DNA of 64,000 nt from Taxillus chinensis (taxonomy: Eukaryota; Streptophyta; Magnoliopsida; Santalales; Loranthaceae), in assembly GCA_023512835.1 (NCBI GenBank), contig CM042084.1, positions 47,229,609 to 47,293,608 of the forward strand. The letters are read 5' to 3'. Both the position numbers and the translations under genes were made by a program. This document shows, piece by piece, positions 1 through 10,610 of the stretch. Each line of letters opens with the position of its first letter. The first letter of the stretch is position 1. Below the pieces are notes generated by a model, which did no database searches, was not told where the DNA came from, and saw nothing but the letters and a program-made list of their open reading frames with translations.

Positions 1-781
1 TTTGGTGTATGTATGCATCTTTGGGTGTTTGTTCTATTGCCTGAATGGCTGGGTTTGTGCACTTGTGAACGGGTGCACACCAAGTGTTTGGTTTTATGCT
101 TGAGTGACCGTAGTGTGTGTTGTGTGCATGATCGTGGTATCTGGCCTGAAGGGGCGGTTAAATTACTTTGCCTAAGAGGCGGTTAAACCAAGTGGCCTAA
201 AGAGGCGGTTAAACTACTTTGCCTGAGAGGCGGTTAAATCGAGGGCCTGAAGAGGTGGTTAAATTACTTATTTGAGTCGTGGTTTGTTAGCCAGTGTGGC
301 CGGGGCCGAGGTTACGCCCGTTATGTGAAATGCTTTATTTTCTTACTACGCCACATCACTACACCGTGTACATGCATGTAGCCGCTAGGAGCATGGGAAG
401 GGTTGGGGAGACTTGATCCCTACCGAGTCGTGGTTGCTCACCCCTCCTACTATGTTTGCTTGTTTTCCAGGGACTTACAAGCGTTAGGTGGATACATCAA
501 GGTGGAAGACCATCTTCATTTTATTGCTCTTCCGTGATGTAATTTTATGACTTATGTAACCCCATGGGGGGAAATGTACTAAGAGACCGAATTGTAGTAC
601 GGAACATGGTTGGTTTGTGAACCTTTGAGGTTTGGAATTAAATAAAGATGTGGCTTGTTTGATTTATTATAATTGTTAGTTTTCCTTGTGTGGCATCTTG
701 TAATCCAACCCCGTTGCCCTCCGTGTGGGTGAATGGGGAGTCACGTACCGGTTTCCCGAGTCGGAAATGCAGGGCGTGACA
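1..781 (+). mobile_element. Gypsy-F: 3' part of a Ty3/gypsy LTR
   Basis: The sequence reads like the 3' part of the chromovirus LTRs elsewhere in the window: a run of GCCTGAAGAGGCGGTTAA-type repeats, a segment resembling the stretch near 27720-27860 (TAGGAGCATGGG, then CCCCTCCTACTATG, then ACAAGCGTTAGGTGG), and a terminus GGGCGTGACA at 781. The copia gag coding sequence starts directly after it on the other strand, so 781 is an insertion edge. The window begins inside this LTR, so it is unknown whether it is a solo LTR or the end of a full element. It is a different subfamily from Gypsy-B, with many substitutions. Confidence 0.75.
140..270 (+). repeat. Degenerate ~25-bp tandem repeat in the Gypsy-F LTR
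   Basis: Five imperfect units carry the core GAGGCGGTTAAA preceded by GCCT(G/A)A. It is the same minisatellite as the clean five-unit array at 27501-27630 in the Gypsy-B 3' LTR, but more diverged. Confidence 0.75.
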
Positions 782-1222
782 AACGGCTTTTCTTTGTCGT
801 GCAACCCTGGACGTCCGTGAAAGCCTCGGAATCCAAGGATGATGTAACATAAGCCGAGCCTTTTCACTAGCGCCTTGCCAGGCTCTTTCATCGTTGGTAA
901 GTTCAAGATCCGTCTTTGGCCTCCTAACTCCATGTTCTCCGATAGTCATCGGAATTGGAATCTCCTGATGAAGACATGGCCACATGAGATGATCATGGCA
1001 TACCATAAACATCTTCATGCGAGCTTTCCACTGGGAGAAAAGCTCAGGTGTGAATTTGGGTGGTTTCGTCAATGTAAAACCAGAACTCCGTGGTTGAGGA
1101 GTGGCAGCAGCAACAGGTTGAGGTGGGTCGACGTTTTCACTGCTGCTTCGATTTGGGATGGGCTCTTGTGCACCTCTGGAGTTAAGGCGAGTGTTGAATA
1201 GCATACTGCTTTCTTCGGCCAT
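782..1222 (-). pseudogene. gag: Copia-1 gag, N-terminal 147 codons
   Basis: This is an open frame from ATG at 1222 down to the Gypsy-F junction. The protein begins MAEESSMLFNTRLNS and has a Ser/Pro/Gln-rich leader, then FTLTKPPKFTPELFSQWKAR, the start of the copia capsid domain (DUF4219/UBN2-type). It matches the Gag starting at 17799 closely. The C-terminal capsid, zinc knuckle and coiled coil are missing because the gypsy insertion interrupts the frame. It is a structural (Gag) protein, not an enzyme. Confidence 0.85.
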
Positions 1223-1282
1223 TGCTTAGAGTAAAAGAGTGGGATCTCTACTTTTGAATAAATAGACTGCTGTGATACCACT

Positions 1283-2011
1283 TGATGGTCCCTTGGAGCC
1301 TAGAGGGGGGGGGGGGGTGAATAGGCTCTTATCGAAACTCTTTTACACTCTTAAGGGACGGCACTGATCTAGTTAAGCGATAGAATCACTGCGGAAGATA
1401 ACCAGATAGTGGAAGTATTTTGTTTTATTATCAAGAGATAATTACAACAAAATAGAAGCAACTCTCTTACACTCTGTTTTACAAAAGGATTCACACACTA
1501 GCCTAGATTTTATCCTTGAGCTCTTGTGCATACAAAGGGTTAATTCCGGCTCATACCGTATATTTCTTTTCTTACAAATATACAAATATGAATATTTATA
1601 CAAACATTCCTAAGAGACAACCTTGGAACTTGTAGTTCCGGAATGCGTTCAACACTAACTATTCCTCAGTAATCTCTCTGCCTTGACTGCTGCGGTTTGT
1701 GGAGCTCAAGATCTTGGGTTTGAAGAGTATAAGTGCATTTGTGAGTTCCCAAATACAATTGAGGTTGTGTCCACATATCCGGATGATCCACGTGTAAGAT
1801 TCTTCAGGTTCTCAATAAATTTGTCTTACATCAGGACGCCACGAGCTAATAACATTAAATGCGGTGAGTTGAAGTAGTATCTTCTTGGTCCGATGTAATT
1901 CTCCTTACTCCGTTGCTAATGAAGCTCGGAACCTTACTCCGTGTCGGTGATTGCTTACTCCGTATCTATTTAGTCTGGAATCCTTAGTACGTGCCAGCGC
2001 TTCCTTACTCC
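1283..2011 (-). mobile_element. Copia-1 5' LTR, truncated, with primer site
   Basis: The LTR end (…GGGACCATCA read on minus) lies at 1283, next to a primer site at ~1269-1280 that differs from TGGTATCAGAGC by one base. The LTR contains a G13 run (C-run on the coding strand) and the GGAGTAAGG repeat block. About 730 bp of an expected ~1220 bp remain. Confidence 0.85.
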
Positions 2012-2063
2012 AAAAGGCATAACTATGACTATCTCGTCATACCCCTAAACACGGGTCATTACA
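2012..2063 (-). mobile_element. Gypsy-A 3' LTR stub (52 bp)
   Basis: It matches the start of the Gypsy-A 5' LTR at 13490-13541 almost base for base and begins TGTAATGACCCGTGTT on minus. The remaining ~1.7 kb is missing, replaced directly by Copia-1 LTR sequence. Confidence 0.85.
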
Positions 2064-2078
2064 TCCTCTCCCCCTTAA
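2064..2078 (-). other. Gypsy-A polypurine tract
   Basis: On minus it reads TTAAGGGGGAGAGGA and sits directly against the LTR start. It is the usual plus-strand DNA priming site for Ty3/gypsy elements. The same string occurs at the matching places in Gypsy-B and Gypsy-E. Confidence 0.85.
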
Positions 2079-2423
2079 GACTTGTCGTCCTCGAAAAGAA
2101 ACTACATACTAATAAGAACTGCGAGGAATAACAAACACAAGCAACCTATTATGCAAAATCGCAAGTCACAACACACCAATGAATCATACCCCGCACCCAC
2201 AGTACATAACCGAACATACATCCACAAAGCACACATGTTTCCACCACAAAAGAAAACATAAAACCTCATCACCATCACTTGCTTGGATGGCATATCCAAA
2301 TGGCATTTCCAATCCCCATCAAACATTACATAGAACACATAAGAGAATATAACGCATATAAAAACAACACAACGCTGAAACACTACAACAAAACATCACT
2401 TGGCCAAAAGCCACCTCCAACCC
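2079..2423 (-). other. Gypsy-A 3' untranslated region
   Basis: Non-coding stretch between the pol stop and the polypurine tract. It contains TTTCGAGGACGA just before the tract, a motif also seen in Gypsy-B at ~26179. I see no further structure. Confidence 0.7.
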
Positions 2424-3743
2424 TCAAGATTGTTCATCCTCGAACAACGCTGGGTGTTGCTCACGCATCACGAACTCACATTCCAAAGTCTCTTCCTTAA
2501 TGCCACGGTGTTGCCACAGCACGCGGACCAATGAGATAGCACGACCATGCAAACATTTCTCCCAGCGATCTAATATCCGGATAGGAACCTCAATGACGGA
2601 CATGTCATCCTCACTGTCCAATGTCCCCCAATCAATCATATGAGTTGGGTTAGGATGATACTTCCTCAACTGGGAGACATGGAACACATTATGCACCCGA
2701 CTCAACTGCGGTGGCAATGCTAACCGGTAGGCCACTGGCCCCACACAAGCCATAACCTCCAAATGACCAATAAACCGCAGAGATAGCTTGGAACCCCGTC
2801 CAAACTGCCGATGCCCACGACATGGAGAAACATGGAGGAACACATGATCGCCCACAGAAAACTCTAAAGGGCGCCGCTGCTGATCGGCATAAGACTTCTG
2901 TCGACTCTGCGCGGACAACAAGCGCTGACGAATCAACTTTACCTTCTCAGTGGCCTGTTGAACCAACTGTGGTCCCAAAAGAGCTGTCTCCCCCACCTCA
3001 GTCCAACACAAAGGTGATCGACATGGCCTCCCATAAAATGCCTCAAAAGGAACCATCCCAATAGATGCCTGACAACTGTTGTTGGCAAACTCCACCAAAG
3101 TAAGGTGAGTTGCCCACGAACCCCCAAAATCGAGCACACAGGTGCGTAACATGTCCTCCAATGTATGGTTCGTCCTCTCTGTTTGACCGTCAGTCTCCGG
3201 GTGAAAGGCTGTACTGAAGTTAAGCTTTGTCCCCATACCCTCCTACAAGCCTGCCCGTAAACGGGAAGTGAACCGCGAATCTCTGTCAAACACAATCGAC
3301 GATGGTACTCCATGCAGTCTCACAACTTCGTTCACATAAAGCTGACTCAAAGCCCCAATGGAATCGCGCTCGCGAATGGCAAGAAAATAGGCCGACTTCG
3401 TTAACCGATCCATAATCACCCATATCATGTCTTTCCTCCCAGTGGTGGATGGAAGCCCAGTCACAAAATCCATTGCTATGTGGTCCCACCTCCAATCCGC
3501 TATTAGCAACGGTTACAACATACCGGCTAGCTGCTGATGCTCAGCTTTCACTTGTTGACAAGTAAGGCACGTTGAAACAAATGCAGCCACATCACGTTTC
3601 ATCCCAGGCCACCAAAAATGCCCCCGAAGTGCATGGTACATCTTCGTACCCCCTGGATGCACCGCAACTCTAGACTGATGAAAATCCCTCATCACCTCGT
3701 CTCTGAGAGGAGAATCCACTACCAATCGTCCCTGAGAGGACAA
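2424..3743 (-). pseudogene. pol (INT): Gypsy-A integrase with chromodomain-like C-terminus
   Basis: Three frame segments (3743-3513, 3509-3243, 3236-2424) together cover a Ty3/gypsy integrase. Visible in order: the zinc-binding HHCC region (HPGGTKMYH, later CLTCQQVK); the first catalytic Asp in MDFVTGLPS; the second in FDRDSRF (the usual Ser before Asp is Phe); the Glu in DGQTERTN; a GPY/F-like region ([11 protein letters not shown]); and a C-terminal segment ending [12 protein letters not shown], like the chromodomain tail of Tekay/Del elements. Frames break near 3510 and 3240. It would insert element DNA into chromatin; here it is inactive. Confidence 0.88.
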
Positions 3744-4364
3744 CTCATGCTCAGGACTATCCCACCATCATGAGCAATAGGCTGCAACTGCAACATCGCC
3801 AACTGCTCCATCAGCTTCCACTCTCTCACTACCACCTCAGCTTTACCTTTCTTGCTCAACACATCAGCCACAACATTACCCTTGCCTGGGGTGTAGGCAA
3901 GAGTAAAATCAAAGGTCTGCAAATACTCCACCCATCTCCTTTGCCTCATATTCAAGTCCCTCTGAGTAAAGATGTACTGAAGGCTCTTGTGATCTGAGAA
4001 TACCACAAACTTTGCCCCAGTAGATAATACAGCCAACTCTTCAAGGCAAAGATAACAGCCACCAACTCAAGGCCATGGGTAGGGTAATTTTGCTCATGAG
4101 GTTTCAATTACCTTGATCCATAAGCTACCACATTGTGCCCCTGCATAAGCACACACCCTAAACCAATCCTGGACGCATCACAATACACCTCATATGGGAC
4201 ATCCTCCCTAGGTAACCTCAACACAGGTGCGGTGGTCAAACGGGTTTTGAGAGCCTCAAACGCCATCGACACTTGTTAGTCCACTCAAACTTCACTCCCT
4301 TCCTAGTCAACGCTGCCATACAAGCTGCCAAATGGGAGAATCCCTCTACAAAGTGACGGTAATA
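3744..4364 (-). pseudogene. pol (RNH): Gypsy-A RNase H and end of RT
   Basis: On minus this encodes the connection and RNase H domain: YCDAS near 4180, [14 protein letters not shown] and RRWVEYLQTFDF (within 4036-3719), then the linker TPGKGNVVADVLS. RNase H degrades the RNA of the RNA:DNA hybrid during reverse transcription. Small deletions put the segments in different frames. The RT side is cut at ~4365 by the solo LTR insertion and continues at 6525. Confidence 0.82.
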
Positions 4365-4372
4365 CGCCACCA

Positions 4373-6399
4373 TGTCACGCCCCCAAATCCTGAAAAGGAT
4401 AACAGAACCAGGGACGTGACTTTCCCACGCCCACAACCGAGGGGTTCAGGGGGTTTGTGGCCAATCTTGTACAACTCCACAATAGGGGTAGAATTGTAAT
4501 TCCAATGGTCCAATAAGATATTTAGGCAAGGGAATACGTATAATAGTGCAGTAAATGTTACTAAAATCAATCAACACCCATGATAAAACATAATAATAGT
4601 TAACCAATAGGGTCCATAGAATATCCTACACAAAGATGTCATGACCCGCTCCACTATGGCTCCAACAGCTACTCCCTACAACTTGTAGGACATTGAAAAA
4701 AAGTAGGGTGAGTACGAGTGCCCAATAGGTGATCCCCATCTCCACTATCCTATTTCATAAATTCCTAGGTCTATATGATCAGTGTATGCCTATGCAATTG
4801 TAGTGTCATATTCTATCACAGTTAGTTCACATTTATCATAAATAAAACATCACCACTTTTTAATCATTAAAGGTTCACACCGACCATCCATCCATCCATC
4901 CATCCACAGAAGTTCCCGTGACCAACCCCCAAGAAAATTAGTTACTACTAGACAGCCATATGTGGGACGTGTGGTGTCCCTAACTACAACCTGCCACATG
5001 TGGGACCTGGGTTACCAGCCACATAGGGGACCTGCAACCTCTTGCCAGCCCTAGGTGGCACCTGCAGTTAACCCAACCTTTTCCACCAACAAATACACAC
5101 ATACAACCAACAAATAATAGGTCACACAACAATTAAATTTGCAAAACTGATAATAATAAGTTAGACAATACTTATATAATTAAACTAATCAACTCAAGCT
5201 CAGATAATATTTAAATTTACAAACTACTAATGTTAAGCCCAAATCTAACCCAAACTCATAAAGTCAAGGGAAACAAGACTGGCCCGATAGTCGTTGCCAG
5301 AATGAACGTACGATAGGGGCCTGCCTTGCCGCTGCCCGGTCAGACTGTCGTGCATTAGTCTGGCACTGCGAAAAGGCCAGGCTGATTGGCTTGGCATATT
5401 ACTAATTATAATAACAATAATAGTAATAAAAATGATGGATAGTTAGCATCAAGCAGGGACGAGAAACGTGTAGGTCGTGAAACTGTGGGACGTCAAGTGC
5501 CGACCCAGCGTGAACACTAATGCCCATATAGATTTATATCAACGTTAATTATATATACATATATATATATATATATCTGTGTCGGCTCTATCGCCAAAAA
5601 AAAAAAAAAGCAGGTCCATGCAACAGGGACGTTGCATGCTTCTCACAGAAAAGGGACTCCGTATGGCCTGGTATCACTTAATAGTGAAAATATATATGGA
5701 TATATATTAATATAGGTGAACAGGTAAAAGACTAGTGGTGCACAACACAGTTGCGTGGGGGAGAAGAAATCAGGCTGAAGGGGTATATCTGACACCTGCA
5801 ATACACCCAGAAATAATAATAATAATAATAGTAATAACTGATAACAATTGATGGGATGTTATATATATATATATATCGGCTATGGTCTGAAACTCTGGAG
5901 ATGGAAACGGAGGAGGAGAGGAATGAAGGAACTGAAACAGATGATGGAAAACAAACATGAAAACGCCAAGCTTAAATAAATAGAATTGCTTGCCCCAACA
6001 AATCAATATATGTATACTTTAATATAAATTTATCTCTAACGCTAGTAGCTTGCACTCATTAGATCTTGGTTCACCTACCTGGATTGAAGAATCGAATATT
6101 GAGATTTCTGCTTCAAACCACCTCTCCTCACCAAATCACCCACGCAGACAACACCCAGAAACCCTACGCTTCCTCCCTTTTTATACCTCACGTACATTGA
6201 CTTAATAATAATAATACTACTACTAATAATAAAATGTAATAATAAAACATAGTAGTAATAATAATAAAATAATAAGATTAGTGATTCTAAATAACCCAAG
6301 TATTAAAGTAGTTATATTAATAATAATAACATCATAATAATAACAAAATCTAAATATTAAAATACTTGCATCAATAATAATCATAATAACTCAATCACC

Positions 6400-6431
<32 letters not shown>

Positions 6432-6524
6432 TCAAAATGTTAACGATAAGGCACGCTGCCGAATAGATATCCCAAACTCTATTCGGGCCTAACTTACAAC
6501 CTCACACAGGTACGAGTCTTTACA
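4373..6524 (-). mobile_element. Solo gypsy-type LTR inserted in Gypsy-A pol
   Basis: A ~2.15 kb non-coding block separates RT sequence that is continuous in Gypsy-E (~51726). On minus it begins TGTAAAGACTCGTACC (6524) and ends GGGGGCGTGACA (4373), the termini of gypsy LTRs here. CGCCA is present at 4365-4369 and 6525-6529, a probable 5-bp target duplication, although three extra bases (CCA) lie between the left copy and the TG. It has no primer site or coding sequence, so it is a solo LTR. It contains (TAA)n runs (densest 6402-6431), an AT run near 5553-5575 and CATCCATC near 4890. Confidence 0.8.
6402..6431. repeat. (TAA)n microsatellite
   Basis: About ten uninterrupted TAA units, the longest of several AAT/TAA runs in 6205-6431 within the solo LTR. 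Confidence 0.9.
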
Positions 6525-7271
6525 CGCCAGGCAAAGAAAACTACGAATCTCAAAAACATTGGTTGGCCTCTCCCACGATGATATAGCCTCAATCTTAGCA
6601 CGGTCCACTCTAGCCCCCTCAACTGACACTACATGGCCTAGAAAATGAACCTCCTGCATCAAAAATTCACATTTGCTAAACTTAGCAAACAACTGCTGGT
6701 CCCTCAAGGTTTGCAACACTGTTGCCAAATGCTCCACATCCTCCCTCTCTGACTTGGAATACACCAAAATATCATCAATGAACACCACCACAAAAGAATC
6801 CAAGTATGGAGCAAAAACCTTGTTAATAAGAGGCATGAACACTGCTGGTGCATTAGTGAGCCCAAAATGCATCACTACCCACTCATAATGCCCATACCGA
6901 CACCGAAAAGCAGTCTTAGGGATGTCCTCATCTCTAACCCTCAACTTTTGGTACCTCGACCGCAAATCAATCTTGGAAAATCATTGGGCTCCACTAAACT
7001 ATTCAAACAAGTGATCTATCCGAGGCAATGGATACTTATTCTTCACAGTCACTGAATTTTTCCTATAGTCAATGCAAAGACGAAGCGTACCATCCGCCTT
7101 CTTTGCAAAGAGCACCGGAGCACCCCAGGGTGAGGTACTCGGCCTGATATACCCCTGGTTCACCAACTCCTCTACTTGCCTCTGAAGCTCCCTCAACTCC
7201 ACTGGTCCCATACGATAAGCCACTTGGGAAATCAGACCAGTCCCCGGTACCAACTCAATGGTGAACTTCAC
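6525..7271 (-). pseudogene. pol (RT): Gypsy-A reverse transcriptase
   Basis: Two segments (7271-6999 and 6965-~6525) encode a Ty3/gypsy [12 protein letters not shown] near the start, [19 protein letters not shown] and LRLCIDYRK (fingers/palm), [11 protein letters not shown], then the catalytic [11 protein letters not shown] stop after DHLFE and a short deletion break the frame near 6980. The 3' end is interrupted at 6524 by the solo LTR. Both active-site aspartates (FIDD) are intact. Confidence 0.88.
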
Positions 7272-7340
7272 ACTCCCCTTAGGTGGTAACGTCCTCAGCT
7301 CCTTAGGAAAGACATCCTTAAACTGGTCAACAACTGTTGG

Positions 7341-7859
7341 TCACACCCTCTTTCCCACTTTCCCTTCCTCCACAAAGGTTAGGGATGCCAACCTATGGGT
7401 AATGGCACCCCACTGGTCCATCACTGGCCCAGCTCGACTCACCTCACAATCCCACTCCGCCTGCAGGGTACAAGAAATATCCGCAAGTGACACGAATGAT
7501 ACAAGGCGCCGATAACAATCTATCTTGGCCTGGAAAGCCATAAGCCAATCCATACCCCAGATGAGGTCAAACGTCCTCAATAGCATCACATACAAGTCAA
7601 AACTAAGCTATACATCTCCTATGGTCAACACACAGTCACGACATACACGCCGCACCTTGATCATACCACCCACTGGTGACTCAACAACTAGGGGCCTCTC
7701 TGCCTCAACACATACTAAGCCCAATCCATCAATCAGAAGCTCAGCAACGAATGAATAGGATGCACCCATATCGAAAAGAACAGAAGCAAGTGTACGAGAG
7801 ATCAAAAGGGAACCTCTAATTACAGATGGTCCTGCCCATCCTCCGCTGGTGGAGGTGGT
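7341..7859 (-). pseudogene. pol (PR): Gypsy-A aspartic protease
   Basis: On minus, LFDMGASYSFVAELL carries the retropepsin motif (usually D-T-G; here D-M-G), followed by a separate frame with MYVMLLRTFDLIWGMDWLM, the second conserved block of the fold. The Thr-to-Met change beside the catalytic Asp would weaken the active site. Gypsy-E has the normal DTGAS at this place. Confidence 0.82.
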
Positions 7860-9229
7860 AGCTCAGCCTCCTTCTGAGGTGTCGCATTCAGCGCAAACAC
7901 CCTCCCCTGGCCTATGCCACTGGTTGGCTCACTCACTGGATGGTTCTCGCCAGGACTGCCTCCAGCATCAGTCTATTGTTGCTCTGGCCTCCCCTGAGGT
8001 CGGGACTGGGTGGATCCTGCTTGACTAGCCTGCCACTGACGAGCTGGTCTCTTTGCTGGTGCACGAAAACTGGCATCACTCCTCATGTTGGATGCCATGC
8101 CTCCTGCTATCTTGTTGTTGCTCCTGCAAACCCGCCTCAAATGGCCCTCTCGTCCACAGCTCTTGCAGCGCCAATCCTTCTTGGGACACTCCCTCTTGAA
8201 GTGGCCTTGCTCCCCATAGCAATGACAACCGCTGGGGAGACCTCCTGCTGAACCTCCTTGCCTACTGCCGCCAAAGGTGAACCTCCCGGGTTTCACTGAT
8301 GGTTGACCCCTGCTACGGAAGGAACTGCTACCTCCCTCCTCGGTCTTGGGCCTCTTGGATCCTAAATCACGGTCAAACCCACCCTGCATCTGACGACCCT
8401 GATGGGCCTACCTCCCATTATCCAACTCCCTCTCGGCTATACGGGCTGTCTCAATAACCTTAACATAAGTCCTCAAATGCAGAATCGCCACCCTCTGCCT
8501 AAGCGCTGGCCTGAGACCCAAGGTGAACTTGTGGGCCTTCAGGTCCTCCCTTGCCACAGTCTCGGGAGCAAATCTACTCAAGCTCCGGAACTCCCGCTCA
8601 TACTTGGGCACCGTCCTTGATTCCTGCCTCAAGCTGCCAAACTCCTCCCTCTTTTGCCACTTCAATGACTCGAGGAAGAATTCATCATGGAAGAGTTACA
8701 ATAACTCATCCCACAACATATACTGCACTGCACGGCTCCCTACGACACTCTGCAACCACTTTAAGGCATTACCCTCTAGCTGCCGGATAGACAACCTCAC
8801 CTCATCCTCCTCCTGGGGTAGGAGAAAGGAAAACACATGCTCAACTTGCCTCAACCAGTGCTCAGCTATCATTGGATCCCCGTCTCCCTTGAACCTCGGA
8901 GGTTGTTCCTTTCGGAACCTTGCCACCACATCATCCTCTACACGGTGAATTGGTACGCCACCCAGCGAACTCTCATGCTCGTGGGGTAACTCCCCCACTA
9001 GTGGTGGTGGTGTCACCACCGGCTGTGCTGCCATCTCACGGCGCACTTCCTCCCGCACCTCTTGCCGAATTCCCTTCCTTAGCTCTTAGACTTCCTGTCA
9101 GATGCCCTCTCGCAGCTGTGCCAGCAATAGCTCATTGCCTCTAGGGGGCTGTCCCGCACCTGGACCCTCATCGGAAGATGACTCATCAGCCACTGCCCCA
9201 GATGCACGCGTCGCTCTCCTCGGTGGCAT
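7860..9229 (-). pseudogene. gag: Gypsy-A gag with two zinc knuckles
   Basis: The start ATG at 9229 gives MPPRRATRAS, as in Gypsy-B and Gypsy-E. Segments 9058-8696 and 8665-8408 carry the capsid domain (RFRKEQPPRFKG, AEHWLRQVEHVF, later FGSLRQESRTVPKYEREF). Segment 8389-7973 carries the nucleocapsid: a first knuckle whose second Cys position is Tyr (CHCY…H…C) and a second, perfect CX2CX4HX4C (CKSCGREGHLRRVC). Gag packages the RNA. At least three breaks make it a pseudogene. Confidence 0.85.
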
Positions 9230-9738
9230 TCTTACTACACGAAGTAAGGAATACAAACGTCAAAACGCATTCAAAATCTATCGTGTGTCACTAACTCTAC
9301 CCCATTACACAATTCAATTAGCACTTTGCATTACATACATTGCACACATTTTAGTTCTCACTAATTCACGTCGCACAAGCATCAATCCCACAAGCACACA
9401 ACTCAATAACACAAGTACTTTTCCATGTAGTCAGTCTCAAATTAAGACAAAATATCAGAGTTGCACAATTAAAATTTTATCACATGTTTTTCATCTTTTC
9501 TTATCACATTTAAAACTTTATCACATGTTTTTGCAGTTATCCATACAATAACACATAAATAACAAATGCAACTAGTGCCCTAATGTCAATGCATGCAAAT
9601 CCTACCACAGGACTAGACTACCCCAAGTACACCTTAGAGGCTCAAAGAGGACCATGTTGATCAGGCATGTCCCTCCAGGCTCCTCCTAAGGACTCAAGAT
9701 AATCAGATCCTCCCACTACCCTAGGCCAACTAGACCAT
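9230..9738 (-). other. Gypsy-A untranslated leader
   Basis: Non-coding stretch between the primer site and gag. It matches the leader of Gypsy-E (54443-54911), including the CTAGTGCCCTAATG and CTAGGCCAACTAGACC segments. No ORF is supported. Confidence 0.75.
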
Positions 9739-9750
9739 GCTCTGATACCA
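9739..9750 (-). other. Gypsy-A primer-binding site (tRNA-iMet)
   Basis: On minus it reads TGGTATCAGAGC, complementary to the 3' end of plant initiator tRNA-Met. It lies 3 bp inside the 5' LTR and is an exact match. Confidence 0.92.
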
Positions 9751-10323
9751 TATTGTCACGCCCCGGATTTCCAACTCGAGGGAACCGGTTCGTCACTCCC
9801 CTTTACTTATGCAGTGGATAAGGGGTTAAGATAATATAACTCCACACAGGACATCACAAACTTCCACAATAGATATTTAGAAAGACAAAATCATATATCT
9901 TTATTAAACTCAAACCATAATAAACGTTTTCAAACCAAACAATATGCCTTTATTATAGTCAAATCCCTTTTACAATCTTTCCCCACTGGGTTACAAGATT
10001 TTCCCATTGGGATTGCAAAGGTCCCACAAAATAACATAACATAAAGTAAAATTAAACAAAGCAACAAAGCAGAATTATTTTCCACCTTGGTGTTCCCACC
10101 TAACGTCTATAGGTCCCTGAAAAGAAAACAAAACATAGTAGGAGGGGTGAGCAATCGCAGCTCAGTAGGGATCATGTCTCCCCAACCCGTCCCATGCTCC
10201 TAGCATCTACATGTCAACGTGTACAAGTGCAGTTTCGTGGTACGAGTAATTAAACAGGTTTATTCAACATAAATAAATATGACAACATACAAACCACAAA
10301 GGCAAGTACAACTCTTTTCACAT

Positions 10324-10430
10324 CCACACAGGCCCATGACCACGGCCACACAGGCCCATGACCACAGCCACACAGGCTCACAATCACAACCACACAGGCT
10401 CACAATCTTAGCCACACATGCTCACAATCA
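10324..10430. repeat. 22-bp minisatellite, ~5 units, in the Gypsy-A LTR
   Basis: Units resemble CCACACAGGCCCATGACCAC and drift to CCACACAGGCTCACAATC. It sits in the same region of the LTR where Gypsy-E and Gypsy-B carry other tandem repeats. Confidence 0.85.
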
Positions 10431-10610
10431 AACACAGTACGGCAATAAGCATTTACACTACATCAAATAACACATAAATCAACAACCAACACACAATCCA
10501 TAATTATTATATTCACACATTATATTCTCGAATGTGACTTTCCTTCCCCAAAAACCCCAAGGTTTCCTCACGAGGCCCTACCACGGGACGAACCCCATCT
10601 AACACCCCAA

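Larger units (their letters stand above)
782..2011 (-). mobile_element. Copia-1: truncated Ty1/copia (Sirevirus-like) fragment
   Basis: Read on the minus strand it holds part of a 5' LTR, a primer site and the first 147 codons of gag, collinear with Copia-2 (16513 onward). Its gag side is cut by the Gypsy-F insertion at 781/782. Its LTR side stops at 2011 inside an internal GGAGTAAGG repeat, not at an LTR terminus, where it abuts the stub of the Gypsy-A 3' LTR. That edge therefore looks like a deletion or recombination junction. Confidence 0.85.

Noticed and set aside
5770..6299. Hydrophobic small ORFs on the minus strand near the TAA runs
   Set aside because: They arise from (TAA)n and AT-rich sequence in a solo LTR and lack domain features.
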